The notes under the pieces: generated by a model
What the model was told of the DNA's origin: nothing
The model's database searches: none
What the model saw: only the letters and a program-made list of their open reading frames with translations
From: Lathyrus oleraceus
Taxonomy: Eukaryota; Streptophyta; Magnoliopsida; Fabales; Fabaceae
Direction: 5' to 3'
DNA: 64,000 bases
Assembly (NCBI RefSeq): GCF_024323335.1
Contig: NC_066583.1
Location: 361,466,377 to 361,530,376 of the forward strand
Part shown: one piece after another, positions 32,540 to 43,794 of the stretch
Layout: each line of letters starts with the position of its first letter
How positions within the stretch are numbered: the stretch's first letter is position 1
Translations under genes and position numbers: made by a program

Positions 32540-33540
32540 CTTCTACAAACGCCATCAAAGATCTTTGTGTTATCTTTGTTGATGAACTCAGAACTACACC
32601 ATGAAGCTCTGCAGAAGGTGTTGGATGTGGCGTATGTAGACCATGACGTCACAATAGAACAATTCGATAGTATTGTGCAAATATTACCGCTTGTAACAAT
32701 CTGAGTTTTTATGATGCTGATCTCCCTGAGGAGGGAAGAGACCACAATTTGGCACTTCACATATCTATGAGCTGCAAGGATGATGCCATGTCTAATGTGC
32801 TGATAGACACTGGATCATCACTGAATATGTTGCCAAAGTCCACTCTGGCTAGATTGTCATACCAGGGGCCTCCCATGAGGCAGAGTGGAGTAGTGGTAAA
32901 AGCTTTTGATGGATCCCACAAAACGGTGATTGGTGAGGTTGAGCTCCCAGTCAAGATTGGACTAAGTGATTTCCAGATCACTTTTCAGGTCATGAATATC
33001 CACCCATCATATAGATGTCTGTTGGGCAGACCATGGATTCACGAGGCAGGCGCCGTAACATCCACCCTACACCAGAAACTGAAATTTGTCAAGAACAAAA
33101 AATTGGTGGTGGTAGGGGGAGAGAAGGCTCTCCCGGTTAGCCATATGTCTTCCTTTTCTTATATAGACGCCGAGGATGAAGTTGGGACTCTGTTCTAAGC
33201 TTTATCTACTGCTGAGCCTTCTAAGAAAGGAACTTCTTCATTTACATCCTACAATGATGCTAAGTTGGTCATTGAGCATGGCGCAACTACTGGTTTAGGA
33301 TAAATGATCAAGATAGAAGACAATAAATCCCGGGCTGGCATAGGGTATTCTTATGGAACTTTCAACAAGCTTGGGCTGTTTCAGAGTGGTGGTTTCATCC
33401 ACACTATCCAAGACGAGGAAGCTACTGCTATTGTGGAAGAGGATGCAGAGGAGGATCCTGGCAACTTTGTCATCCCTGGAGGGGTCTGCAATAACTGGGT
33501 CGCTGTTGATGTTCCAACAGTTATCCATAAGTCAACATAA
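32540..33540 (+). pseudogene. pro: Aspartic protease region of element C
   Basis: It continues the gag frame. A 1-nt deletion near 32678 shifts the frame before the protease. The active-site phrase is LIDTGSSLNMLPKS (about 32800), the usual D-T-G of retropepsins; a flap-like region and LLGRPWIHEAGAV follow. Further stops are TAA 33196-33198 and TAA 33301-33303, each a coding codon in D. The C-terminus VIPGG...VHKST ends at 33540, directly before the intron. Inactive as it stands. Confidence 0.85.
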
Positions 33541-33800
33541 TATTCATTTTTGTTTAAAAACCCTCCTCCCATGCCAAAACGAGAAGTGATGACATTGTTG
33601 GCTCATAAATACAATGATATTCATTCAATAAATTCATGTTAAATGTTTGTTTTTCCAAATTATTTTCACTTTTTGCTTTTGCATGAAATTGGTGATCAAA
33701 TAAAACCCTAAAAAAGAGAATAAAATCAATCTTTTCATCTGCATAATGATTTGCCTTGTTTGAATTATAAAATCTCTTTATATCCAAAATCATTATGCAG
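33541..33800 (+). other. Ogre-type intron (C)
   Basis: 260 bp, T/A-rich, ending ATTATGCAG at 33800. It separates the protease stop from the RT frame as in B and D. Only the acceptor is clear. Confidence 0.75.
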
Positions 33801-35502
33801 GTTGATCAAACCCATTGAACATAATGATCCAACACCATCTCCCAACTTTGAGTTCCCTGAATTTAAGGCCGAAGAAGATGATGTTGAAGAGATTCCCGAC
33901 GAGATTATTCGTCTACTTGAGCACGAAGAGAAGATCATTCAACCACATCTTGAGAATCTGGAAACAGTCAACTTGGGGTCTGAGGATTGTGTCCGAGAAG
34001 TGAAGATTGAGGCACTCCTGGAAGAATCTGTTAAGAAGGGGTTGATTGAATTGCTACGAGAATACATCGACGTCTTTGCCTGGTCATATGAAGACATGCC
34101 TGGTCTAGATACTGATATCGTGCAACATTTCCTGTCTTTGAAGCCTGAGTGTGTGCCTATGAAGCAGAAACTCAAAAGAACTCATCCTGACATGTCAGTA
34201 AAGATTAAAGAAGAAGTTCAGAAGCAAATTGATGCGGGGTTTCTGGTGACTTCTACATATCCTCAATGGGTGGCCAATATTGTGCCCGTGCCTAAGGAAG
34301 ATGGAAAAGTCTGAATGTGTGTGGACTATAGAGACTTGAATAAAGCTAGTCCAAAAGATGATTTTCCTCTACCACACATTGATATGTTGGTAGATAACAC
34401 AACTAAATTCAATGTCTTCTCATTTATGGACGGATTTTCCGGATATAATCAGATTAAAATGGCACCCGAGGATATGGAGAAGACAACATTCATCACACCT
34501 TGGGGAACATTCTGTTATCGAGTGATGCCCTTCGGTTTGAAGAACGCCGGAGCCACGTATCAACGAGTTATGACTACCTTGTTCCATGATATGATGCACA
34601 AGAAGATCAAGGTATATGTTGATGATATGATTGTGAAGTCAAGAACGGAAGTTGAACATGTAGAGCACCGGTTGAAGCTTTTTCAGCGTTTGAGGAAGTA
34701 TAAGCTTCATCTGTATCTTAACAAGTGTACATTTGGAGTCCGTTCCGACAAGTTATTGGGATTTATTATCAGCGAGAGAGGTATTGAGGTTGATCCTGCA
34801 AAGGTCAAAGCAATACAAGGGATGCCTGCGCCCAAAACTGAGAAGCAAGTCCGAGGTTTTCTTGGCCGCTTGAATTATATTTCCAAATTTATATCACACA
34901 TGACTGCCACATGTGCGCTGATATTCAAGCTCCTCCAGAAAGATCAGCGTCATGATTGGACCGAGGATTGCCAAAAAGCCTTTGACAGTATCAAAGAGTA
35001 TCTGTCCGAGCCTCCGATTCTGTCTCCGCCTGTGGAAGGGAGACCATTGATTATGTATCTGACAGTTCTTGAAGACTTTATGGGTTGTGTCCAAGGTCAA
35101 TAGGATGAATCAGGAAAGAAAGAGTATGCTATTTACTACCTGAGTAAAAAGTTCACTGATTGTGAGTCTCGATACTTGATGCTTGAGAAGACATGCTGTG
35201 CTTTGGCTTGGGCTGCTAAGCGCTTACGCCAGTATATGTTGAATCATACAACTTGGTTGATATCCAAAATGGATCCAATCAAGTATATCTTTGAGAAGCC
35301 TGCTTTAACTGGGAGGATTTCCCGTTGGCATATGTTGTTATCTGAGTATGACATTGAGTATCGAGCTCAGAAAGCTATTAAGGGTAGTATCTTGGCTGAC
35401 CACTTGGTACATCAACCAATTGAAGATTATCAGTTAGTTCAGTACGACTTCCCAGATGAGGAGAATCTGTATTTGAAGATGAAAGATTGCGATGAGCCTA
35501 CG
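33801..35502 (+). pseudogene. pol: Reverse transcriptase and first RNase H of element C
   Basis: The N-terminal linker KPIEHNDPTPSPNFEFPEF leads to RT. RT motifs seen: VCVDYRDLN-like after the stop, FMDGFSGYNQI, MPFGLKNAGATYQRVM and the catalytic YVDDM (34615-34629). The RNase H of Ty3 type follows (IYYLSKKF.., KTCCALAWAAKRL). An in-frame TGA is at 34312-34314 and TAG at 35101-35103. The RNase H start reads LTVLEDFMG where an active enzyme usually has a catalytic Asp context. In this clade the first RNase H is known to be degenerate. The polymerase copies element RNA into DNA in cytoplasmic particles. Confidence 0.88.
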
Positions 35503-35948
35503 CTCGATGAAGGACCAGAGCTTGGTTGCCGATGGAGTATGGTATTTGATGGCGCTGTAAATCAATATGGAAATGGTATTGGGGCAGTGATTATTACTCC
35601 TCAGGACACACATTTTCCTTTTACAGCAAGGCTAACTTTCTAATGCACAAATAATATGGAGGAATATGAGGCCTGTATTATAGGATTGGAAGAGTGTATT
35701 GATCTTAGGATCAAGCATCTTGATGTTTATGGTGATTCGGCCCTTGTTGTTAATCAGATTAAGGGTGAATGGGAGACGAATTAGCTTGGCCTCATCCCAT
35801 ATAGAGATTATGCGAGGAGGATTTCAACGTTCTTTATTAAGGTTTACTTCCATCATATTCCTCGAGATGAGAATCGGATGGCAGATGCACTTGCTACACT
35901 TGCTTCGATGATCGTGGTGAGACTCTGAATGAGGTTTCCAATATCACT
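35503..35948 (+). pseudogene. Second (archaeal-type) RNase H of element C
   Basis: Phrases MVFDGAVNQYGNGIGAVI (first Asp), EEYEACIIGLEECI (Glu), DVYGDSALVVNQIKG (second Asp) and HIPRDENRMADALATLAS (last Asp) give a full D-E-D-D set. A second, archaeal-like RNase H between the first RNase H and integrase is known for the Tat clade. Stops: TAA 35641-35643 and TAG near 35782. A 1-nt deletion near 35927 shifts the frame into integrase. Confidence 0.8.
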
Positions 35949-37259
35949 GTGATGCGCTTGGATAGACCAGCTCATGTATTTGCAGTAGAAGTTTTAAAGG
36001 ATTATAAGCCATGGTATTATGATATCAAGTGTTTTCTTCAGAGTCAGACTTACCCGCCTGGGGCATCTATTAAAGATAGAAAGACTTTGAGGAGATTATC
36101 TGCCAGTTTCTACCTCAATGGCGATGTTCTTTATAAGAGGAATTTTAACATGGTTTTGCTCAGATGCGTGGATAGACACGAAGCAGAACTGTTAATGACT
36201 GAAGTCCACGAGGGTTCATTTGGTACTCATTCCAATGGACATGCCATGACAAAGAAGATGTTGAGAGCATGCTACTATTGGATGACAATAGAGTCTGACT
36301 GCTGCAAATATGTTAAGAAATGCCACAAGTGTCAGATTTATGCGGATAAGATTCATATTCCCCCGACACTTCTGAATGTGATTTCATCACCATGGCCTTT
36401 CTCCATGTGGGGAATTGACATGATTGGCATGATAGAGCTAAAAGTGTCCAACGGTCACAGATTTATCCTCGTAGCAATTGATTACTTCACCAAGTGGGTT
36501 GAATTGGCGTCATATGCAAACGTGACCAGGCAGGTAGTTGTGAAGTTTATCAAGAATCAACTCATATGCCATTATGGTGTGCCAGATAAGATCATTACTG
36601 ATAATAGATCTAACTTGAACAACAAGATGATGAAAGAGCTATGTAGCGAGTTCAAGATAGCACATCATAATTCTCCTCCTTATAGACCCAAGATGAATTG
36701 GGATGTTGAAGCTGCTAATAAGAATATCAAGAAGATTGTCCAGAAGATGGTTATTACATACAAAGATTAGCATGAGATGCTGCCATTTGCCTTGCATGGA
36801 TATCGTACATCTGTTCGCACTTCAACAGGGGCAACCCCTTTCTCCCTAGTATATGGCGTGGAGGTTGCGCTCCCAGTAGAGGTGGAGATCCCATCAATGA
36901 GAGTCTTGATGGAAGCCAACCTGAGTGATGCTGAATGGGTCCAGAGTCGTTACGACCAGTTAAACTTGATTGTAGAGAAGAGATTGACTGCCATGTGTCA
37001 TGGTCAGTTATATCAGCAAAGGATGAAGAAATCCTTTGATAAGAAGCTCAAGCCTCGTGTGTTCCGAGAAGGTGACCTTGTGCTCAAGAAAGTCTTGTCT
37101 TTCGCGCCCTATTCCAGGGGCAAGTGGACTCCAAACTATGAAGGTCCATACGTTGTTAAGAGAGCCTTTTCAGGCGGTGCTTTAATCCTTACAACTATGG
37201 ATGGGGAGGATTTCACTCGTCCTATGAATTCAGATGCAGTCAAGAAATACTTCGCCTAG
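35949..37259 (+). pseudogene. int: Integrase of element C
   Basis: The zinc-binding H-H-C-C is seen in VHEGSFGTHSNGH...KKCHKCQIY (about 36205-36340). The catalytic triad is WGIDMIGM (Asp, 36417), ITDNRSN (second Asp, about 36598; the next residue is Arg where Gly is usual) and DVEAANKN (Glu, about 36705). A TAG stop at 36768-36770 replaces a Trp position. The C-terminal GPY/F module (GKWTPNYEGPYVVKRAF) and end AVKKYFA are intact to 37259. It would join element DNA into the host genome, making 5-bp duplications. Confidence 0.87.
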
Positions 37260-37280
37260 AAAGAAAAAACAGAATAGCTC

Positions 37281-37431
37281 GCTAAGTTGAAAACCCGAAA
37301 GGGCGACTTAGGCAAAACTGAGCGTCTCGGTGGATTGAAAACCCGAAAGGGCGATCCAGGCAAAAGTTAGAGACATAAAATATGAATATGTATCCCGCTA
37401 GATTGAGTACCTCACCCTGGGGCAATCTAGG
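37281..37431 (+). other. Three tandem stem-loops after the pol stop (C)
   Basis: CTAAGTTG/CGACTTAG (37282-37311), TGGATTG/CGATCCA (37331-37358) and CTAGATTG/CAATCTAG (37398-37430). The first two have AAAA then CCC-GAAA-GGG inside. Same order and spacing as in B (8552-8701). Confidence 0.78.
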
Positions 37432-39196
37432 CAAAAATTAGGGATTTGGCAAGTAACTGCATCCTGACAAGACTTTGTTCTACAACTGTCATCTGTCAAA
37501 GATTCTTGCTCAGTCATCGTCAATTGAAGCTTCAAATACATCGGATTCAGAGTTGGTGGAGAAATGGTCATTATGTTCAATGTAGCCCTTTTCCAATATA
37601 TATCACCAATTTCAAATTTGTAAAGATCCATGGAGTCTTGCCATTTGCAGACTACCATTCCATCAAATGAATTTGAGTCTTTATCCAATTCTTTGCACTC
37701 TTATTTGTTTCTGTTCAACAAATATTTTGCATGTTTTAATTGATAAATATCATTGTTTTAAATAAATAAAATTTTCATAAATTGTTTTTAAACAAAGTGA
37801 ACATTCACAATGACAAAAAAGATACTTGGGACGTCTTCAGTGCTCTCCCAAGGATAGTATGATCTCCAAAAGGGTAAGACATTTGTTCATATTTCCAACA
37901 TACTTGTATCCTCTTTGTTATCTTTCAGGTTGTCTCCTCCGCAAGCGCAGAAAAAGATTATGCATCACCAAATCCCCAGAGAGTTTGGGAGTCTGGTCTT
38001 AATCTTCTAGCTCCCCAGTGGGGCTGGATTTAGCATTTGTGTTATCAATTATATGGTTGTCATCAGATGCGTGGATTGACCTAAAATCCCTTATAGATTG
38101 ATAAATTAAATATGCTAAATCTTTTCAAAGAAGTTGGTTTTCCCTCACTTCAAGTTAGAAATCTCCTCGCCAGAGTGAACAGGAAATCCCCAACATGAGC
38201 GGAATTCTCATCAAGTTTGGTTTGTAGCTTTTCCCCTGTGGACTTGTCTACTTTGATCTCCAGCAGATTTGCTCCTCGAACACCCCTCAGCAGGGTTGAT
38301 CCCACTTTTACTCCTCAGTACGGTCGTCAGCAGTGTTTCCCCGGTGGAGTTGTCTGATCAGGACCTGTTTGTTATTCTCCTCTTGAGTATAGCAGGTGTT
38401 GAAAATGTTTATTTTCTATCCCCAGCGGAGTAGTGTTCTCTTCTCCTCGGCATATATGATTTATCCAGCAGTGCAAGGAAATGTGTTGGTGTTGGAACTT
38501 TTTGATTGGTGGTTGTTCCCCACAGAGTTTCATCCTTCCCCTAGATAATTTCCCTAGTAGAATGGCTTTCTACGATGGATCGTATCCATGTTCAGTTCCC
38601 CAGCCAAGACTTTGCCTGATTTTAGAGCGGCGTTGGAACTTCTGAGGAAGATGTGTTGATTCCTTCCCAGTGGAGTGACTAGTTCTCCTTTCCTTGCAGA
38701 GATCTTTGTTTCCTGGTATCTGTTTCCCCCATCAGATTGGATGTTCTCCAGTGGGCCTGGCTTTCTCTTTTGAGATGTAGTACCGGATGCTTGTTCATTG
38801 ATTCTTGGACCTGTTTGTGTTAGATATGTCTGTTTGTCAGCATTCATCATACATAAACCACACATATATATGCATATTCTCAACATTCAGATATGCATGC
38901 TGCATTCTTTGCCATATATCTTTGTTTGTTGTCTCCTGCTATTTGGTGATACATATTTCCCCAAGCAGATGTTTGTGTCTGATCTCTCCATATAGAGTCA
39001 GCCCCATAGACAAAAAGTGTCTATCCTTTCTTCCACATTCCCCACTGAGTTATGACCTCGTGGATGATTATTATTTCTATTTCCTCCCAAAATATGTACT
39101 GGGATGGAATTTCTCCCCTGAGTTATATCCTCATAGGGTTGAGTCTTGTTTCATTGTGTCTCTCTAGCTTGTTCCTAGATTGACTACTCATTAATT
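37432..39196 (+). other. 3' UTR of element C (truncated)
   Basis: Non-coding, homologous in parts to 8703-10250 of B, with scattered CCCCAGCGGAG-like phrases at 38220-38560. It breaks off at about 39196 and joins the middle of the LTR, so the polypurine tract and LTR start are gone. The ORFs of 60-120 codons here are chance. Confidence 0.65.
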
Positions 39197-41842
39197 TGCA
39201 CTGACTCAAGTGTTTGGTGGACGCGCGCACATGATCCGTTTGATGCGCCAGCTCAATTAATGAGCTCTTAATCCAACGCCTCACAATTTTTCTTATTTTT
39301 AATTTCTGATTTTAATTTTAATTTTATTTCTTTTATTCCATTTCATTTCAAAAAATCATATCTCACTCATTATTGGTCCAAAAAATGTGAGACCAATTTT
39401 ATTATTTCTCTTTTAATTTCTAATTTCTAAAAATGATTTTTAATATTTTTTATTTTAGCATTTGATATTTTTTCTGAATTTTCTCTTTTCTGGTTATTTT
39501 TAATTCATTTTAAATAGCTTTTGATATTCAAAAAATACAAAAATATTCTCCCTACCTCTTTGAATGATGATGGATCTATGAAAAATATTCTCATCAATTT
39601 CTTAATTGATTTGAGATTTATTTGAGATTTTAATTCAATTAGGTTATTTTTATGCATTTTTAATTGATTAAAAATAGTTGCTGGTTTCTAAAATTGCTGA
39701 AATTTTTTGTCAAACTTTGTTTGACCTTGTTGAACTTAGGATGATTCACTTGTACTTTTCAAAGTTGATTTGAAGTGAATTTGAAGTTTGACCTTTAATT
39801 GATTATTTTAATTCAAGTATTATTTTAATTTCGAAAAATACCAAAAATATTTTATTTGTTTCTTGACTTCTAATCTTCATCTTGCTTCTGTTTACTAATG
39901 TTTGACCTTGATTCCATCTACCTTTGGTCAATGTATGTTGATTACTTCATTTGATTTCCATTAATGCACTTTCTTATTCATCTTCTTCTTCTTCTTCTTT
40001 TTCTTTTTTGATCAATGAGTTAAAGATTGGTGGTTAGCCTTGATACATGAGAGGTTTAACCTTCCTTGATTCAAATCTAATTCAACTTGATCATGGATCA
40101 AGTGAATGGCTTTGCATTAAGGATATGTTTCTTCCTAATAAAGCAAAGAACCTAAATCAATACAAGATCATTTCTCATCTTCTTTTGGCATGGCAAGTTG
40201 TAGGAGCTTGATTCACTAATCAAAATCTCTAACTTGTGTTGTTGCCTATATTTTATTGACCGACCTCAAATAGGTGTGACTACTACATTAGTCCACTTAC
40301 GGTTGCTTAACATAGTGCTAAATTACCTTATGACACACTAATACTAATCATTAACCATTAACATTTAATTCTTGCACTTTACATTTATGTAATTTACTAT
40401 TCTTGTACATATTACTCATTTGCTTTTGCCCTTTGCTCATTTGAGCACATGTTTATGTTAATGCAATTTGCCTTTTGCTCACTTGAGCATATAATTGTGT
40501 ATATATTATTGTGCTTGTGTTTTGTTTTGATTGTTGTGACTCAAATGCAAATGGACAAAAAGGACTTAGATTCTAGGACATTCCCTATGCAAAATGGAGT
40601 AAAAAAGGCCTTAATGTTGAAGATGGATTAGAAGGATCAAATCTCTAAACTCACTCTTGTCCATTCTTGGTTTACATTATGGAACTTTTTGATGTGTGTG
40701 CTTTTGTGTTAGGGATTCCCATTTTAGCCAAAGTGAATAACCATTGTCATGTGCATCTAAAGTGAGAGATACAAGAGCCATTGAAAGATTCCTAAGAGAT
40801 TATTTGATTGATTGATTGATTGAGTATTGGTTTATTAGCTTGCTTATTCCAAAGGATGGGAGCTACTTGGATCATCAATATGATCTCAAGAAGGGAACTC
40901 CATTTGTGGTCTTATTTCTTCTCCTTCATCTCTTGTATGTTTAGGACTTAGCCATTCTTCTTCTTCCCTCCACTCTAACCCAAGCCAAAACTTTTGTGCA
41001 AACATTAACATTTGTTTTCCAACATTAGAAACCTAAGCATTATGCTTTTGATTTTTCAAACTTCTTTTCATAACACTTATTTTGAATTGAATCCTAAAGT
41101 CAACTTTGACCATATTTTGTAAATACTTTTCATTGGTAAATATGACTCATTCAAATGTTTTTGTGGTTTCAATGGCCACTTTCTTATCAAAACTTTTCAG
41201 AACCTTTAGCTATTAGGTTTGAGTTATCCTTGAGGTAGATATAATACTCACTTATATCCTTAGTGATGAACAATAAGTCTTCCATGCTTATTACAGGGTT
41301 AACCCCTCACTAGCATGTTGAAGCTATCCTCACATGGTGGATTTGTGGTTTTAGGTTGAGTTTTCTCCCTTGGATAACAAAAGACCTTAAGGCTTTTTGA
41401 CCAATCAATTCACCAACTTGTTTTGAGATTTTTACCCTGAACTACGAGGTTTTGATCCTAATCTTTTTTAAGATGGTACGTAGGCAATGGGTTTATCCAT
41501 TCAAACACAAAAATTGTAAATAATTTGTACATTCTTCTCTCATCTCCCCAATCATGTTTGCACAAACAAATTTTCACAAATACCAACCTTATAACAATTG
41601 TGAAAAGGGCTCCCTAGGAGTACCTAGGATGTTTTGGGTGCTTAAAACCTTCCCATTGCATAACTAACCCCCTTACCCCGATCTCTGACAGTTTTATTAG
41701 TTTTTGATTCGATAAAACTTCTTGGTTTTTGTTCGCTTTCTAACCTTTCCTTTGGATAAATAGAAGTGCGGTGGTGACTCGACTTATATGGTTTACTTTT
41801 GATTTAGTCCATAAATCTAAAGGTAACGAATACCCCGCTACA
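39197..41842 (+). repeat. 3' LTR of element C (5'-truncated)
   Basis: It matches 20477-23121 with a few percent difference by eye. It lacks the U3 part, including TATA and the palindromes. It starts abruptly in 3' UTR sequence at a short TTGCA microhomology, consistent with an internal deletion. It ends ACCCCGCTACA at 41842; AGTAT follows. Confidence 0.87.
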
Positions 41843-41867
41843 AGTATTATATTTTTTTTTATCACTC
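41843..41867. other. AT-rich gap between two LTRs
   Basis: Twenty-five bases with a run of T, between the C 3' LTR and a reverse LTR fragment. Nothing else seen. Confidence 0.5.
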
Positions 41868-43089
41868 TGTAGCGGTAAATTCATGACCATCAAGCTATGG
41901 ATAAGCTAGACGTCAATAAAACCAGAGTCGCCACCGCGCTTTTATTGTTTCCAAGGGAAAAGGGAAAAGTACGAACAAAACCCAAAAGATAAGAAGTTTT
42001 CAAATCAAAACTAATAAAATTTTAGAGATTACATGTAAGGGGGTTGGTTACGCAGAGGGAAGGTGTTAGCACCCAAAGTGTCCTAGGTACTCCCAAGGAG
42101 CCCTTTCTTGTGTGTACATGTGTTTTGGTATAAAAGATGTTTACAATAAATAGAGTGTGGGGATGAGAAAAAGAATTCATTAATTATATTTTTGTGATTG
42201 ACAAGTTCTTCGGACTTGTACCTACGTACCAACATAAAAATGAGGGATCAAAACCTCGTAGTTCGTGGTATCAATTTCAAAATGAGTGCATCGCTTTTAA
42301 CAAAATTTTAAGTTTAATAAAGGAAAAAAAGAGCTTAAAATGGTTTGAATGAGTGTTAATTATTTTTGGCTTTTGAAATTTTAAGTCAAGTATAGTTAAT
42401 TTTATTTACAAGTTTGTTTAAGAAAAGAAGTTTGAAAATGCAATGGTATAAGGCCAAAATTTCTAATTTTGCAATATGGTCAAAGTTTGGAAAACAAACA
42501 CAAGCAAAGAAGATTTTTTTTTAAAAGGGAGGGAGAGATTTTGAAATTAAAGAAGTGGGGAATAAATGAAGTGACTAATCCTAAGAAAAATTTAAAAGTT
42601 GAGAGTTGAAAAGATCTGACCAATGGGCTGCAATCCAATAGACAAGAATGTCATATAGAAACCCAAATTTCCCTTGGACTTTAGAATAAAAATAAATAAA
42701 TACACAAATAGCAAGATGAAGAGAAAGACATCAAATAAAGATAGCCACATCCAAGCTTAGCAACTCCATGATCTTCTTCAAAATTTCCCATGTATCAGAT
42801 GACTTCAAAGATGGCATGAGACACAGGTTCAAAATAACAGCTTCACAATGATCATGTTGCAGATGAACTCAAATGGATCTTCAATATTGTATCATATGAA
42901 TGCTCACTTCACAAGCACCGTGTTTCATGAAAGTTGGCATTGGTCATGTCCTTTGCATAGGGAATGTTTCCTAAATTCTAAGTCCAATAGTCTCAGATCA
43001 AACCTATAGTCCACACAAGATGTTTTTTAGCGTTTTTGTTCTTAATATGTACATTAAGGTCAAAAGACCAAACAAACAAACAAGTATAT
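41868..43089 (-). mobile_element. Ogre LTR 3' fragment, reverse strand
   Basis: Read on the minus strand, the fragment ends ACCGCTACA at 41868, as C and D LTRs do. It contains the conserved GCGGTGGCGACTCTGG phrase (complement at 41922-41937) and the counterpart of the C segment near 40580 (TTAGATTCTAGGACATTCCC). Right boundary is approximate, where element E seems to begin. No internal region is attached. Confidence 0.7.
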
Positions 43090-43697
43090 TGTTACCACGA
43101 AAAATCTCTAAGGCATGCTGAAAGCATAGTTAATGACAGAGTCCTGTGAATTTGGGGGTTATACCCCATCAAAGGATGAAGAGATGTTGGAGGCAATCAA
43201 GAAATAAAAAAAAACACAAGTCAAAGGATGAAGCCGACAAGAGAAGCTGGCCTGGTCGACAGGCCATTGTGTCGACTAAGGTGAAGTTTGAGAGTTAAAG
43301 AATTATAGCCAAATGTGTAGAAGACAGCATCTCCCTAATTTCATTTACTTTTGAGTTATCATTTTACGTTGTCGTTTACGCTGTCGACACTAATTCTATT
43401 ACGATAATAGAGTTTACCAAAAGCGTGTTCGTCATATACCTTTTTTGAATGTTATAGCGTTGTCGGTCACGAGTCACCTATAGGCTATAACATTGTCTAA
43501 ACCGTTCGTGTGGAAAAACCTTACGCTTGTTCGACACTTTGTTAGAAACCGTTCCTCACAAAGTCATTCTATCGAGTTGGACAAGCCTCACTTGCACTAG
43601 CACATGTCCTGGGATCAACTGGTCGATCCTGCAAGTAACCCTTTGTTTTAAAGCCTAGGAAGGACCAACGGTTGTTTACCAATTTCCACAGTAAACA
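43090..43697 (+). repeat. Tentative 5' LTR of element E
   Basis: It starts TGTTACCACG and ends CAGTAAACA, close to inverted termini, just before a PBS-like sequence. 608 bp. There is no second copy in the window to confirm it. Confidence 0.4.
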
Positions 43698-43700
43698 AAA

Positions 43701-43718
43701 TGGCACAGCCGGTGGGAT
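43701..43718 (+). other. Possible primer-binding site of E
   Basis: TGGCACAGCCGGTGGGAT begins with TGG, is about 3 bp after the proposed LTR end and lies 94 bp before the first gag ATG. The tRNA is not identified. Confidence 0.35.
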
Positions 43719-43794
43719 GGTGCTAGAGCAGTTGTGAAATTGCATGAAACTTAGAAGTGGTAAACTGTATAGTAAGCCACGAAATATTGTGAAA

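Larger units (their letters stand above)
19291..41842 (+). mobile_element. Element C: decayed Ogre retrotransposon with nested solo LTR
   Basis: Order: truncated 5' LTR 19291-23121, PBS 23128-23145, leader, ORF1 split by solo LTR F, gag, protease, intron, RT, RNase H, second RNase H, integrase, stem-loops and 3' UTR, then truncated 3' LTR 39197-41842. Every coding region carries stops or frameshifts. The two LTRs are still close over the shared 2.6 kb, so the element is not ancient. Target duplication cannot be tested because the 5' end is missing. Confidence 0.88.

Noticed and set aside
41843..41847. AGTAT as the target duplication of element C
   Set aside because: The C 5' LTR start is lost, so the matching copy cannot be seen.
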